DNA of 64,000 nucleotides, taken from the NCBI RefSeq assembly GCF_002407185.1, contig NZ_CP023563.1, forward strand, positions 1,054,001 through 1,118,000, written 5' to 3'. A program made the position numbers and the translations under genes. Below are positions 16,799 through 25,068 of the stretch, piece after piece. The notes under the pieces are model-generated. The model worked only from the letters and a program-made list of their open reading frames with translations, made no database searches and was not told where the DNA came from. This stretch comes from Brachybacterium vulturis. Its GTDB lineage: Bacteria; Actinomycetota; Actinomycetes; Actinomycetales; Dermabacteraceae. Within the stretch, counting starts at the first letter, position 1; each line of letters starts with the position of its first letter.

Positions 16799-17452
16799 AT
16801 GAGCACCGAGGATCCAGCGCCGGGCGCGCCCGATGAGACCCCGTCGGCCCCGCCCTCCGCCGTCGCCCGGCGCATCGGCCGCGCCGGCTCCTACTCCAAG
16901 GGCATCGCCCGCCGCCAGGAGATCCTCGACCGCGCCATCGAGGTGTTCCGTGCGCGCGGGGCCGACGGCACCTCCCTGCGCCGCATCGCCGAATCGATCG
17001 GCATCTCGCACGGCGCGCTGCTGCACTACTTCTCCTCCCGGGAGGAGCTGCTGGTCGCCGTCTACGAGCACGCCGAGAACCGCCCCGATCCCGGCAGGGG
17101 GGACCGCAGCCAGGAGCGCTCGGTGGACGTGATGGCCAATGCGGCGCTGGCGAACCTCGAGGTCCCGGGCCTGGTCCAGCTCTACTCCACCCTGGTCGCC
17201 ACCGCGCTCGAGGTCGAGTCCGGGCCCGCCAAGGAGTACTTCACCGCTCGCTTCGAGCGGGTGCGCGAGAACCTCGAGCGGAAGCTGCGCGAGGACCAGG
17301 AGGCCGGGCTGGTCCGGTCCGACATCGACCCCGCCCGCACCGCCGCGCTCGTCGTCGCCGCGAGCGACGGCCTGCAGATCCAGTGGCTGCTCGAGCCTTC
17401 GATCGCGCTCAAGGAGACGCTGGAGACCTTCGCGGTGCTGCTGGCGCCGTGA
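16799..17452 (+). CDS. TetR/AcrR-family regulator
   Basis: The 217-residue protein has a Pro-rich lead, then a TetR helix-turn-helix at about 38-86 (RRQEILDRAIEVFRARG, TSLRRIAESIGISHGALLHY with FSSREELL). The C-terminal half is a helical ligand domain containing VVAASDGLQIQWLLEPS. It is transcribed away from the isomerase/oxidoreductase operon. The 137-base spacer holds an imperfect dyad (CCACC, 4 bases, GGAGG at 16743-16756) that could be an operator. Control of the adjacent sugar operon is inferred from the divergent layout. Confidence 0.9.
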   Translation: MSTEDPAPGAPDETPSAPPSAVARRIGRAGSYSKGIARRQEILDRAIEVFRARGADGTSLRRIAESIGISHGALLHYFSSREELLVAVYEHAENRPDPGRGDRSQERSVDVMANAALANLEVPGLVQLYSTLVATALEVESGPAKEYFTARFERVRENLERKLREDQEAGLVRSDIDPARTAALVVAASDGLQIQWLLEPSIALKETLETFAVLLAP

Positions 17453-17476
17453 GGCGACCGCCACGCCCTTCCCGAA

Positions 17477-17495
17477 TGTAGACGTTTCGTCTACA
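17477..17495. promoter_or_regulatory. Palindromic operator overlapping the toxin-antitoxin promoter
   Basis: TGTAGACG (17477-17484), 3 bases, then CGTCTACA (17488-17495) form a perfect 8-bp-arm palindrome ending 8 bases before the antitoxin ATG. The right arm runs into TACAAT (17492-17497), a good -10 box 6 bases before the ATG, so bound antitoxin would cover the promoter. Such dyads are usual for ribbon-helix-helix antitoxins. Confidence 0.8.
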
Positions 17496-17503
17496 ATTGG
17501 AGC

Positions 17504-17740
17504 ATGGCTGCTACAGAGACCACGACCGTTCGAGTTCGACGACCCGATTCAGAGCGTCTTCAAGTGCTCGCCAAGTCCCGTGGGACTTCGGTCATCGACG
17601 TTGTGCACGTGGCGATCGACGCGCTCGAGCGGAAGGAGTTCCTCGAGGGGCTCGCTGCGGACTACGAGCGGCTCCGCGACGACCCCGAGCGCTGGGAGCA
17701 GTATGTGGCCGAGCGACAGGAGTGGGACGCGCTCTCGTGA
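17504..17740 (+). CDS. Ribbon-helix-helix antitoxin of a MazF-type pair
   Basis: The 78-residue protein begins with TTTVRVRRPDSERLQVLAK, a ribbon-helix-helix DNA-binding start, followed by a helix (VIDVVHVAIDALERKEF) and an acidic, Trp-containing tail (RDDPERWEQYVAERQEWDAL) of the kind that wraps around the toxin. Its stop overlaps the toxin start in GTGA. The spacing from the -10 box to the ATG suggests a leaderless or very short 5' end. It should neutralise the downstream RNase and repress its own operon. Confidence 0.88.
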   Translation: MAATETTTVRVRRPDSERLQVLAKSRGTSVIDVVHVAIDALERKEFLEGLAADYERLRDDPERWEQYVAERQEWDALS

Positions 17741-18072
17741 TCTGGCGGGGAGAGGTCTACGACGTCGATCTCGGTCAGCCGATCGGTCATGAGCCGGCGT
17801 TCCGGCGCCCGGCTGTCGTGGTGTCCGTCGACATCCTGAACAACGGGCCTGGCGGGCTGGTCATGGTCGTGCCGGTCGCCTCTGCCGCCTACGGCCTGCG
17901 CAGTCACGTCGAGGTGGAACCGGGCACCAGCGGCCTGGGACACGTCTCCTATGCCCGCTGCGATCAGCTGCGGGCCGTCTCCACTGAACGGCTCGTGACC
18001 CGCCGAGGCATCGTGGGCCTCGAGCAGCTGAGCGAGGTCGACCAGGCGCTGCGCTTCGTGCTCGACCTCTGA
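17737..18072 (+). CDS. PemK/MazF-family mRNA interferase toxin
   Basis: The 111-residue protein starts WRGEVYDVDLGQPIGHEPAF, has the RPAVVVSVD strand and the VVPV core, and ends with a long helix (GLEQLSEVDQALRFVL). The Arg in HEPAFRRP and the later Ser/Thr in LGHVSYARCDQLRAVS sit where MazF-family RNases have catalytic and substrate-contact residues. It is translationally coupled to the antitoxin. It should cleave mRNA at short sequence motifs when free; the motif cannot be predicted. Confidence 0.9.
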   Translation: MIWRGEVYDVDLGQPIGHEPAFRRPAVVVSVDILNNGPGGLVMVVPVASAAYGLRSHVEVEPGTSGLGHVSYARCDQLRAVSTERLVTRRGIVGLEQLSEVDQALRFVLDL

Positions 18073-18098
18073 CGTGGCGCGGCCGAGGTGAGCCGTAC

Positions 18099-19391
18099 TC
18101 ATCCGGTGCGAGGCGCCGGCACCGGCCTCATCGCGGATGAGCTGGCGGTGTCGAGGTCCCGGCTCGCCATGGCTCGTTCGCTGCGGGTGAGGAGGTCCAG
18201 GACGTCGAGGGACACGTAGGCGCGCTGCGCCCGACCGATCGAGATCTTCTCCAGGATCCCGTACTCCGTGAGCTGGGAGAGGGCATTCTGTGCAGCGGTG
18301 GTCGTCACGTCGTGCACGCGGGTGACCGTGGAGGTGGTGAGCACGGGAGTGCCGGGAAGCGAGTCGAGGATGGTGGACAGCGCGGAGTCTCGGCGGGTCG
18401 CTCGTACCCTTCCCTCCCGGCGTCGAGCCTCGGAGAGGATCTGCGACCACTCCTCACGGAGTACGGCCAGGCGCTGTTCGAGGATCGCGGCCTGCTCTGC
18501 GGCGATGCGCACCGCGTTCGCGAACGTGCCGACCCAGGTCTCGATCGCAGCGGAGACCTCTGGGGATTCCGGTGACCCCTCGACGCGGAACGAGTCCAGC
18601 CCGTCGATGTACTCCTGGTGACGGGTGGCCAGGACCAGGCTCACCGGCAGGATCGCTTCCGCAGTGAGCCCTCGGCGGGTGAGGACGGTGTGGATGAGGG
18701 CGCGTCCCACGCGACCGTTGCCGTCCGGGAACGGGTGGATCGTCTCGAACTGGGCGTGCGCGAGCGCCGCCTGGATGATCGGTGAGTGGGTCGCGCCGGC
18801 CATGTACCGGACCAGGTCTTCGAGCAGCACGAGGACTTCCTCGGGCGGCGGGGGCACATGAGCGGCCTCGAGCGGGTGATGGCTGGATCCGCCGATCCAG
18901 TTCTGGGTGGTGCGCACTCCCTGCAGTTCGGCCGGCGACGGGATGAGCGATGCCTGCAGGGCCTCCAGGTCGTCGACCGTGAGGACATCCCTCTCGGACA
19001 GGGCGTCCGAAGCGGCCCGCACGATCGCCATATTCCTCGCCACCTGGTGGGCGGTATCGGAAAGGCCGCGGACATCCTCATCGAGGGCGATCTCGGCGAG
19101 AGCGACGTTCTTCAGGCTGGGCGCGATCCCCTCGATGTAGGAGGACGCGATCGCCTCGGAGCGCAGCAGGAACCGAGAGACGAGCCCCAGATCCTGGTGC
19201 GTCCCGCGGTTCAGCGCGTGCACCGCACGCTCCGCGGCGGCCACTTCGGCATCGACCTCAGGACCGATCGCAAGTCTCATCCCGGTGAGTCTGGACGGCG
19301 TAAAGGTGCGGAACTCCCCGGAACGCCGATCCGCACGCGCAACACCGAAGTCGTAGGGGTTCTCCCAGTGCTGCCACGTGAAGTGCCCCAT
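18099..19391 (-). CDS. Fic-domain AMP-transferase with C-terminal winged helix
   Basis: The 430-residue protein has an N-terminal Fic_N part with the self-inhibitory motif SSYIEG (83-88; Glu87), a Fic core with the intact HPFPDGNGR motif (H219), and a C-terminal winged-helix segment (about 355-405: STVTRVHDVTTTAAQNALSQ, then EYGILEKI). Carrying the inhibitory helix in the same chain N-terminal to the active site makes it class II. The helix-turn-helix and the palindrome just upstream suggest it controls its own gene. Target proteins are not predictable. It is convergent with the MazF-type toxin gene. Confidence 0.93.
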   Translation of the reverse strand: MGHFTWQHWENPYDFGVARADRRSGEFRTFTPSRLTGMRLAIGPEVDAEVAAAERAVHALNRGTHQDLGLVSRFLLRSEAIASSYIEGIAPSLKNVALAEIALDEDVRGLSDTAHQVARNMAIVRAASDALSERDVLTVDDLEALQASLIPSPAELQGVRTTQNWIGGSSHHPLEAAHVPPPPEEVLVLLEDLVRYMAGATHSPIIQAALAHAQFETIHPFPDGNGRVGRALIHTVLTRRGLTAEAILPVSLVLATRHQEYIDGLDSFRVEGSPESPEVSAAIETWVGTFANAVRIAAEQAAILEQRLAVLREEWSQILSEARRREGRVRATRRDSALSTILDSLPGTPVLTTSTVTRVHDVTTTAAQNALSQLTEYGILEKISIGRAQRAYVSLDVLDLLTRSERAMASRDLDTASSSAMRPVPAPRTG

Positions 19392-19425
19392 GCGTAGTCC
19401 CCAAGGTGGTGATCTCGTGCCCTTA

Positions 19426-19452
19426 ATCCAACTTTAAGGCTTAAAGTTGGAT
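19426..19452. promoter_or_regulatory. 27-bp palindrome upstream of the Fic gene
   Basis: ATCCAACTTTAAG (19426-19438) and CTTAAAGTTGGAT (19440-19452) are exact reverse complements around a single G. It lies 34 bases before the Fic start codon, in a strikingly AT-rich patch. The natural reader is the winged helix at the C-terminus of the Fic protein; that link is inference. Confidence 0.85.
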
Positions 19453-19712
19453 GAAGCGAGGTGGGTGCGCACCTTAAGACCGAGAGCGGCGACGTCTCGG
19501 CGGACTGTCCGACGCCGCGTAGCCTTGCCGTGGACGACGGACCAGTGCGTCCGTCACCACCGGGCGCCCGGCGGAGCAGCACGTCGAATTCCTCCGTCGT
19601 CGAACCGTCGCCCAAGAAAGGCTGAACCCCGCTGAACCTGCCCGTCACGCGCCGCTTCGGCCCCCTGCGCGACAAGCACTCCCGCCCCTACCTGATCACC
19701 GCCGGGCTCTCG

Positions 19713-20879
19713 ATGATGGCGGACAACATCGAGCACGTCATCACCTACTGGGTGCTGTGGGAGGTGTTCGCCTCGCCCTGGCTGGTGGGCTTCCAGGTGA
19801 TCAGCCACTGGCTGCCGTTCCTGCTGTTCTCCGTGCTGTTCGGGGGCCTGGCCGAGAAGTACGACTGCCGGCGCATCATCCAGGCCGCCCAGATCCTGTT
19901 CGCGCTCGTCTCGCTCAGCTGGGGCCTGCTGTTCCTCACCGGGACGCTGGAGATGTGGAGCGCCTGCGTGCTGCTGGTGCTGCACGGCTGCGCGGGCGCG
20001 CTGTGGGGCCCGGCCGAGCAGCTGATGCTCCACGACTTCGCCGAGCCCCCTGAGCTGCCCAGTGCCGTGCGGCTGAACGCGACCTTCAAGAGCCTCGGCG
20101 TCCTCGCCGGTCCGGTGGTCGGCTCGGTGCTGCTGCTGGCGCTGGGGCCGACGTACGGCATCTTCGTCAACATCCTGTTCTACCTGCCGATGACCCTGCT
20201 GATGATCCGCACCCCCTTCACCGGGCACGTGCGCAGCGGTCACGTGCACAGGGAGCGGATCTCGATCCTGGACACCCCGCGGGTGCTGCGCACCGTCGGC
20301 GGTGACCGGGTGCTGGTGGGCATGATCGCGCTGGCCGGCCTGATCGCGGTGTGCGTGGGCGCCTCGCTGCAGGTGGCGATGCCGAACTTCGCCCAGAATC
20401 TCGGTGCGGGGGACGAGGCCGGGATCGGGTACGGCGCGCTGCTGTTCGCCAACGGCATCGGGGGAGTGGTGGGCGGGATCCTGCTCGAGGCCACCGGCAT
20501 CCTCAAGGTCGATGTGCGCGGCGCGGTCATCGCCGCGGTGATGTTCGGGCTCACCTCCCTGATCGTCGCCACCACCGGCCACTACGCGGTGGCGCTGATC
20601 GCCCTGGTGCTCGGTGGCATTGCAAACCTCGCCGCGACCGCGATCGGTCAGGCGCTGGTGCAGCTGCGCGCCCCGGAGCACCAGCGCGGCCGCGTGGTGG
20701 GGGTCTACTCGATGATCGGCAGCGGCATGCGCACCGGCAACGGGATCACCCTCGGCTGGCTCGGCGCGCTGCTCGGCGTCAGCGGCGCGGTCGCCGTCGG
20801 CGGGGCCGCGCTGGTGGTCGGGGCGCTGCTGATCGCGGCGCTGATCGCACTGCAGGCCCGGCGCGGGCTCAGCGCCTGA
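19713..20879 (+). CDS. MFS transporter, start uncertain
   Basis: The protein (388 residues from this ATG) is a ten-to-twelve-helix major facilitator. The loop motif GGLAEKYDCRRI after helix 2 and RGRVVGVYSMIGSG late in the chain resemble the drug/metabolite-exporting MFS branch. The frame is open upstream to a TGA at 19633-19635 and reads VTRRFGPLRDKHSRPYLITA, a typical MFS N-terminus, yet that stretch has no ATG, GTG or TTG. The true start may be a rare CTG (19638, or 19632, both close to AAAGG), or there has been a start-codon mutation. The substrate is unknown. Confidence 0.85.
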   Translation: MMADNIEHVITYWVLWEVFASPWLVGFQVISHWLPFLLFSVLFGGLAEKYDCRRIIQAAQILFALVSLSWGLLFLTGTLEMWSACVLLVLHGCAGALWGPAEQLMLHDFAEPPELPSAVRLNATFKSLGVLAGPVVGSVLLLALGPTYGIFVNILFYLPMTLLMIRTPFTGHVRSGHVHRERISILDTPRVLRTVGGDRVLVGMIALAGLIAVCVGASLQVAMPNFAQNLGAGDEAGIGYGALLFANGIGGVVGGILLEATGILKVDVRGAVIAAVMFGLTSLIVATTGHYAVALIALVLGGIANLAATAIGQALVQLRAPEHQRGRVVGVYSMIGSGMRTGNGITLGWLGALLGVSGAVAVGGAALVVGALLIAALIALQARRGLSA

Positions 20880-20976
20880 GCGGACGCCTGCTGGCCGCGG
20901 GCCCGACGTCGGACCCCGCCGCAGCGACCCTCGGCCCGTCGGCCCCGCCCCGGCGCCGGCGGCCCGGCGGCGTGCT

Positions 20977-21059
20977 AGCCGTAGGTTCCGTGCGGCAATG
21001 CTCGGTGACCCGTAGGAAAGGTTCCCCATCGCCCGTCTTGGCGCACGCTTCCTACGGCT
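20977..21059. ncRNA. Structured RNA candidate or bidirectional terminator
   Basis: AGCCGTAGG (20977-20985) pairs with CCTACGGCT (21051-21059). Just inside, CGTGCG (20989-20994) pairs with CGCACG (21042-21047) across a symmetric TTC/CTT internal loop. The 47-base interior contains a second CCGTAGG copy and GGAAAGGTTCC. It lies between the convergent MFS and LAETG genes. A long closing stem with a complex interior is unlike a simple terminator, but no known RNA family was recognised. Confidence 0.4.
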
Positions 21060-21074
21060 CGACTGCGCGAGAAG

Positions 21075-22511
21075 TCAGTCCCGCCGCCGCTGATACCAGA
21101 GCAGACCGGCACCGCTGAACAGGGCGAGCCCTGCGAGCGCCGCGGGCGCGGAGGTGTTCGTCCCCGTCTCAGCGAGCTCATCGCCAGCGCCGTCGGTGGC
21201 GCCGTCGCTGTCGGAGGCATCGCTCCCGTCGGACGTGCCGCCGTCGCCGGAGGCCTCGGTCTCCGCCCGGGCCTCGGCGGGGGAGATGCCCACCTCGCCC
21301 TCGGAGACCCCGTGCGCGAACAGGGAGGTCATCAGCACCGCGAGCGCGGCCGCCTCCTTCTGGTCGGCGCTGTGCTCAGGAGTCGAGGACGGGACGTCGT
21401 CGGTCGTCGGGCCGGGGTCCGACGGGGTGGAGGAGTCGGACGACGGCGAGGACTCGCTCGGCCGGTCGGAGGTCGTCGGCGGCGCAGAGCCCTCCTCGTC
21501 CTCCTCGGGGCTCGGGGAGGGGTTGGCGGACGACGAGGGCGCGCCCTGCGGATCGCCGTCGTTCTGCTGGTCATTCCCCGACGGGGCGCCGTCCCCGTCG
21601 GTGTTTCCGGTGCCGTCGCCGGTGCTCGTGCCATCACCATCACCGGTGCCGTCTCCCGCATCGCCGGCGTCACCAGAGCCCGCGTCATCACCGGAGCCCG
21701 TGTTGTCGCCAGAGCCCGTGCCGTCACCCGTGCCTGAGTCGCCACCCGAACCGGAACCGGAACCGTCGCCCGAGCCGTCGCTCGTGCCGTCGCCACCGTC
21801 GGTGCCATCGCCAGCGCCTGCGCCGCTTCCATCGTCGGCGCCGTCGCCGGAACCGGTCCCGTCCCCGTCTCCGGTGCCTGAACCGTCGCCACCGTCGCCG
21901 GTATTCGAGCCGTCACCCTCGTCAGTGCCGTCCCCGCCGCCACCGGTGTCCGAGCCATCTCCGCCGTCGCCGGTGTCCGCGCCGTCGCCGCCGTCATCAC
22001 CGGCGCCGGAATCTGAACCGTCACCACCGGCGCCGGAATCGGAACCGTCACCACCGGCGCCGGGATCGGAACCGTCACCACCGGCGCCGTTGTCCGAGTC
22101 GTCGCCGTCGCCGGTGTCCTCCACGGTGAACGTGGTGCTCGCGGTCGTCCCGCCGACCTCGATGACCGCCTGGTACTCACCGGCCACCGTCGGCGTGAAC
22201 GAGGCGAAGACGGACTGCCTGCCCTCGGTGCTGACCTCCGTCGATTGCTTCGAGCTGTCGTCGCCCTGGATGAAGATCTCGACCTCGCCCGTCGTGCGCG
22301 TCGGGAAGCAGTCGCCGGAGACCTCGACGGGCCCGCCGAGCTCCGTCGATGTCGCCGTCGCGCTCGCTGCCACACCGGTGCACGCCCCGGGCGGCGTCGG
22401 CGCACCCACGGCCGGCGGGGCCAGCGCGAGAGCCGGCGCCGCAGTGCATGCCATGGCGAGCAGGAGCCCGGCGCCGAGCCTCACAGGGGCTCGGCCACGT
22501 CGGACGAACAT
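21075..22511 (-). CDS. LAETG sortase-anchored protein with long Gly/Asp-rich stalk
   Basis: The 478-residue protein has a signal peptide (to about residue 36), a small Ig-like beta domain at about 40-130 (PVEVSGDCF, then VAGEYQAVIEVGG), and a roughly 190-residue Gly-Asp-Ser-Thr repeat stalk (GDGSDSGAGGDG-like units). A Pro/Ser-rich part and a helix (QKEAAALAVLMTSLF) follow. It ends with a sorting signal LAETG (446-450), a hydrophobic stretch and RRRD. GAGGAG is 5 bases before the ATG. Sortase should link it covalently to peptidoglycan. The stalk is very acidic, so cation binding or surface spacing are possible roles. The gene diverges from the MoxR operon. Confidence 0.92.
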   Translation of the reverse strand: MFVRRGRAPVRLGAGLLLAMACTAAPALALAPPAVGAPTPPGACTGVAASATATSTELGGPVEVSGDCFPTRTTGEVEIFIQGDDSSKQSTEVSTEGRQSVFASFTPTVAGEYQAVIEVGGTTASTTFTVEDTGDGDDSDNGAGGDGSDPGAGGDGSDSGAGGDGSDSGAGDDGGDGADTGDGGDGSDTGGGGDGTDEGDGSNTGDGGDGSGTGDGDGTGSGDGADDGSGAGAGDGTDGGDGTSDGSGDGSGSGSGGDSGTGDGTGSGDNTGSGDDAGSGDAGDAGDGTGDGDGTSTGDGTGNTDGDGAPSGNDQQNDGDPQGAPSSSANPSPSPEEDEEGSAPPTTSDRPSESSPSSDSSTPSDPGPTTDDVPSSTPEHSADQKEAAALAVLMTSLFAHGVSEGEVGISPAEARAETEASGDGGTSDGSDASDSDGATDGAGDELAETGTNTSAPAALAGLALFSGAGLLWYQRRRD

Positions 22512-22645
22512 CGGAACTCCTCAGGCACGACAGATTTGACCAGTCATACTGTAAGTGGCGTCGACGCATGAGTACCGCTCGGTCAGTTCATCGAGTGGCA
22601 AATTCTTCGTGATCCGGTGCCGGCGGCGACCCAAAGGAGCACGAT

Positions 22646-23683
22646 ATGACCCAGGACGACGTCGCGGTCCAGACTCCGCGGGATCCCCGCCCCCGGACCG
22701 GCGAGACCGCCGGGTCCCTCACCGAGGCGCAGGCCCACGAGATCGCCACCGAGGCCGAGGGCGTGGTCTCGGAGATCGCCACCGTCGTCGAGGGCAAGGA
22801 CGAGGTGGCCCGCATCGCGGTGCTGGTGCTGCTGGCCGGCGGGCACCTGCTCATCGAGGACATCCCCGGGGTGGGCAAGACGATGCTGGCCAAGTCCCTG
22901 GCCGCCTCGCTCGGGGCCGACCGCCACCGCATCCAGTTCACGCCCGACCTGCTGCCGGGCGATGTCACCGGCGCGAGCGTGTTCAACCAGGCCACCAGCG
23001 AGTTCGAGTTCCGCCGGGGCGCGGTGTTCACCCAGATCCTGCTGGCCGACGAGATCAACCGCGCCTCCCCGAAGACCCAGTCCGCGCTGCTGGAGGCGAT
23101 GGAGGAGCGGCAGGTCACCGTCGACGGCACCACCTACCCCCTCGCCGAGCCGTTCATGGTGGTCGCCACCTCCAACCCCGTCGAGATGGAGGGCACCTAC
23201 CGCCTGCCCGAGGCGCAGCGCGACCGGTTCCTGGCTCAGACCACCATGGGCTACCCGGTGCCCAGCGCCGAGGCGCGGATGCTCGCCACCCAGACCGGGC
23301 CCGTCCCCGAGGGCGATCACGACGTGATCGATGCCGTCGTCACCCGCACCAGCCCCGAGCGGATCGCCGCGCACATCTCCCTGGTGCGCAGCGTGTACGC
23401 CTCCCCGGTGATCCTCGACTACGCGGTGCGCCTGGCCCAGGCCACGCGGTCCCATCCGCAGGTCACCCTCGGCGCGTCCCCGCGCGCCGCCGTGCATCTG
23501 GTGCGCGCCGCGAAGGCGAAGGCCGCACTCTCCGCCCGCACCTTCGTCACCCCGCAGGACATCGCCGACGTCATCATGCCGGTGTGGCGCCACCGCATGC
23601 ACCTGGCCCCGCAGGCCCTCTCCCGCGGTGCGACGGCAGAGGAGCTGGTCGATCAGGTGCTGGCCGGCACCTCGCAGGCATGA
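22646..23683 (+). CDS. MoxR-family AAA+ ATPase
   Basis: The 345-residue protein has Walker A GVGKT (75-79), Walker B ILLADE (D135, E136), NPVEMEGTYRLPEAQRDRF with sensor and Arg-finger residues, and the C-terminal lid. MoxR ATPases act as chaperones that remodel partner proteins. It opens a three-gene operon with DUF58 and transglutaminase proteins, the standard MoxR arrangement. AAAGGAG precedes the ATG and the next gene starts in an ATGA overlap. Confidence 0.95.
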   Translation: MTQDDVAVQTPRDPRPRTGETAGSLTEAQAHEIATEAEGVVSEIATVVEGKDEVARIAVLVLLAGGHLLIEDIPGVGKTMLAKSLAASLGADRHRIQFTPDLLPGDVTGASVFNQATSEFEFRRGAVFTQILLADEINRASPKTQSALLEAMEERQVTVDGTTYPLAEPFMVVATSNPVEMEGTYRLPEAQRDRFLAQTTMGYPVPSAEARMLATQTGPVPEGDHDVIDAVVTRTSPERIAAHISLVRSVYASPVILDYAVRLAQATRSHPQVTLGASPRAAVHLVRAAKAKAALSARTFVTPQDIADVIMPVWRHRMHLAPQALSRGATAEELVDQVLAGTSQA

Positions 23684-25068
23684 GCCCGCACCCGGGCACG
23701 ATGCTGCGCCCCACCGGGCGGGGCGTGGCGGTGCTCGGGCTGTGCGCGGGGATGTGGGTCCTGGGTGACCTGGCCCGTGTCACCCCGGCCCGCCAGCTCG
23801 CCGCCGCCCTGCTGCTCATGCTGGTCCTCGGGGCGATCGGGATCGCGGTGAGCAGCGTGGGGCTGCGGGCGCGGCGGTACCTGGTCGATGACGCGGTGCC
23901 CGTCGGCTCCACCGCCCGCGTGATGCTCGAGCTGCAGGGCCCGGCCTGGATCACCGTGGTGCCGCTGGGTCGCGGGATCGTGCGCGAGCACCTGCCCGAG
24001 CCGCTCGGCGGCCAGGGAGATCTGCCGCTGGCCGCGCGGATGCCGCACGTGCTGCAGGTGAGCCGACGGGGCGGGCACGACCTGGGCCCCTACTCGCTCA
24101 TCGTCCGCGACCTGCTGGGCCTGTTCCATCTGCGCCGCACCGTGGACGATGACCTGCGCCTGACCGGACTGCCGGTGATCGGCGTGATGGAGCCGGCCGC
24201 GGAGCGCGCCACCGGCATCAGCCGCGAGAGCGCCCACCGCGCCGCCGGCTCCCCGGGCATCGGCGAGATCGGCCCCATCGCCCGCCCCTACGCCAGCGGG
24301 GACGACATCCGCCGCATCAACTGGCGCGCCAGCGCCCGCACCGGCCAGCTGATGACCCGCGAGGAGGAGCCCGCCGCCGCCCAGAGCGCCGTGATCGTGC
24401 TCGACACCAGCCGGCGTGAGAACCCCTCCGCCGAGGTCGAGGATGCGCTGGTCTCACACGCCGCGACCATGCTCGAGGCCCTGGGCCGAAACGGGTGGGA
24501 GGTGCGCATCGTCGACGCCTCCGGGGACGAGATCACCCGCACCGGCCGCCGCCGCGGCCTGGCCGGCGCGTCCCCGCTGGGACGCGAGGCGGACACCGTC
24601 GAGCAGCGGGCCTCCCTGCTCGCGCTCGCCGACGTCGACTTCGACGACGACGCCCCCGGCGGCATCGGCCGGGACCATGCCGCCGGGCACACCGCGCTCG
24701 CGATCGCCCTCGGACCCGACGACGGCGACCCCTTCTCCGGCCTCGAGCTGGACCGCTTCGCCGGCCGCGCCGCCCACCGCACCGCGATCGCACTGCGCCC
24801 CGCCCGCGAGAACCCGGACGCCGCCCCCGACGCCCCTGAGGCGAGGGCCCCGCACCCCGCACGGCCCGGCGGCCCCGCCCGCCGCCTCGGCCCGGCCGAC
24901 GGGGAGGACTTCGGCCATGCCCACGAGCAGCACGCGCGGCAGCTGGCCGCCATCCGTGACCGGCACGCCCCCACCCGCTCCCGGCTCGGCACCTGGACCC
25001 TGGTGCGCGGCACCGCCGCGGACACCCTCACCGACCTGCTCACCGCCGATGAGGAGCCGGGACGATGA
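23680..25068 (+). CDS. DUF58 membrane protein of MoxR operon
   Basis: The 462-residue protein has two N-terminal membrane helices (about 15-60), a beta-sandwich part and the DUF58 signature ASGDDIRRINWRASAR near residue 210, followed by a von Willebrand-A-like fold (SAVIVLDTSRRE). The C-terminal 100 residues are Ala/Pro-rich and variable. Both ends overlap neighbours by ATGA, so MoxR, DUF58 and the transglutaminase protein are made together. The family is tied to cell-envelope protein assembly; the exact reaction is unknown. Confidence 0.92.
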   Translation: MSPHPGTMLRPTGRGVAVLGLCAGMWVLGDLARVTPARQLAAALLLMLVLGAIGIAVSSVGLRARRYLVDDAVPVGSTARVMLELQGPAWITVVPLGRGIVREHLPEPLGGQGDLPLAARMPHVLQVSRRGGHDLGPYSLIVRDLLGLFHLRRTVDDDLRLTGLPVIGVMEPAAERATGISRESAHRAAGSPGIGEIGPIARPYASGDDIRRINWRASARTGQLMTREEEPAAAQSAVIVLDTSRRENPSAEVEDALVSHAATMLEALGRNGWEVRIVDASGDEITRTGRRRGLAGASPLGREADTVEQRASLLALADVDFDDDAPGGIGRDHAAGHTALAIALGPDDGDPFSGLELDRFAGRAAHRTAIALRPARENPDAAPDAPEARAPHPARPGGPARRLGPADGEDFGHAHEQHARQLAAIRDRHAPTRSRLGTWTLVRGTAADTLTDLLTADEEPGR

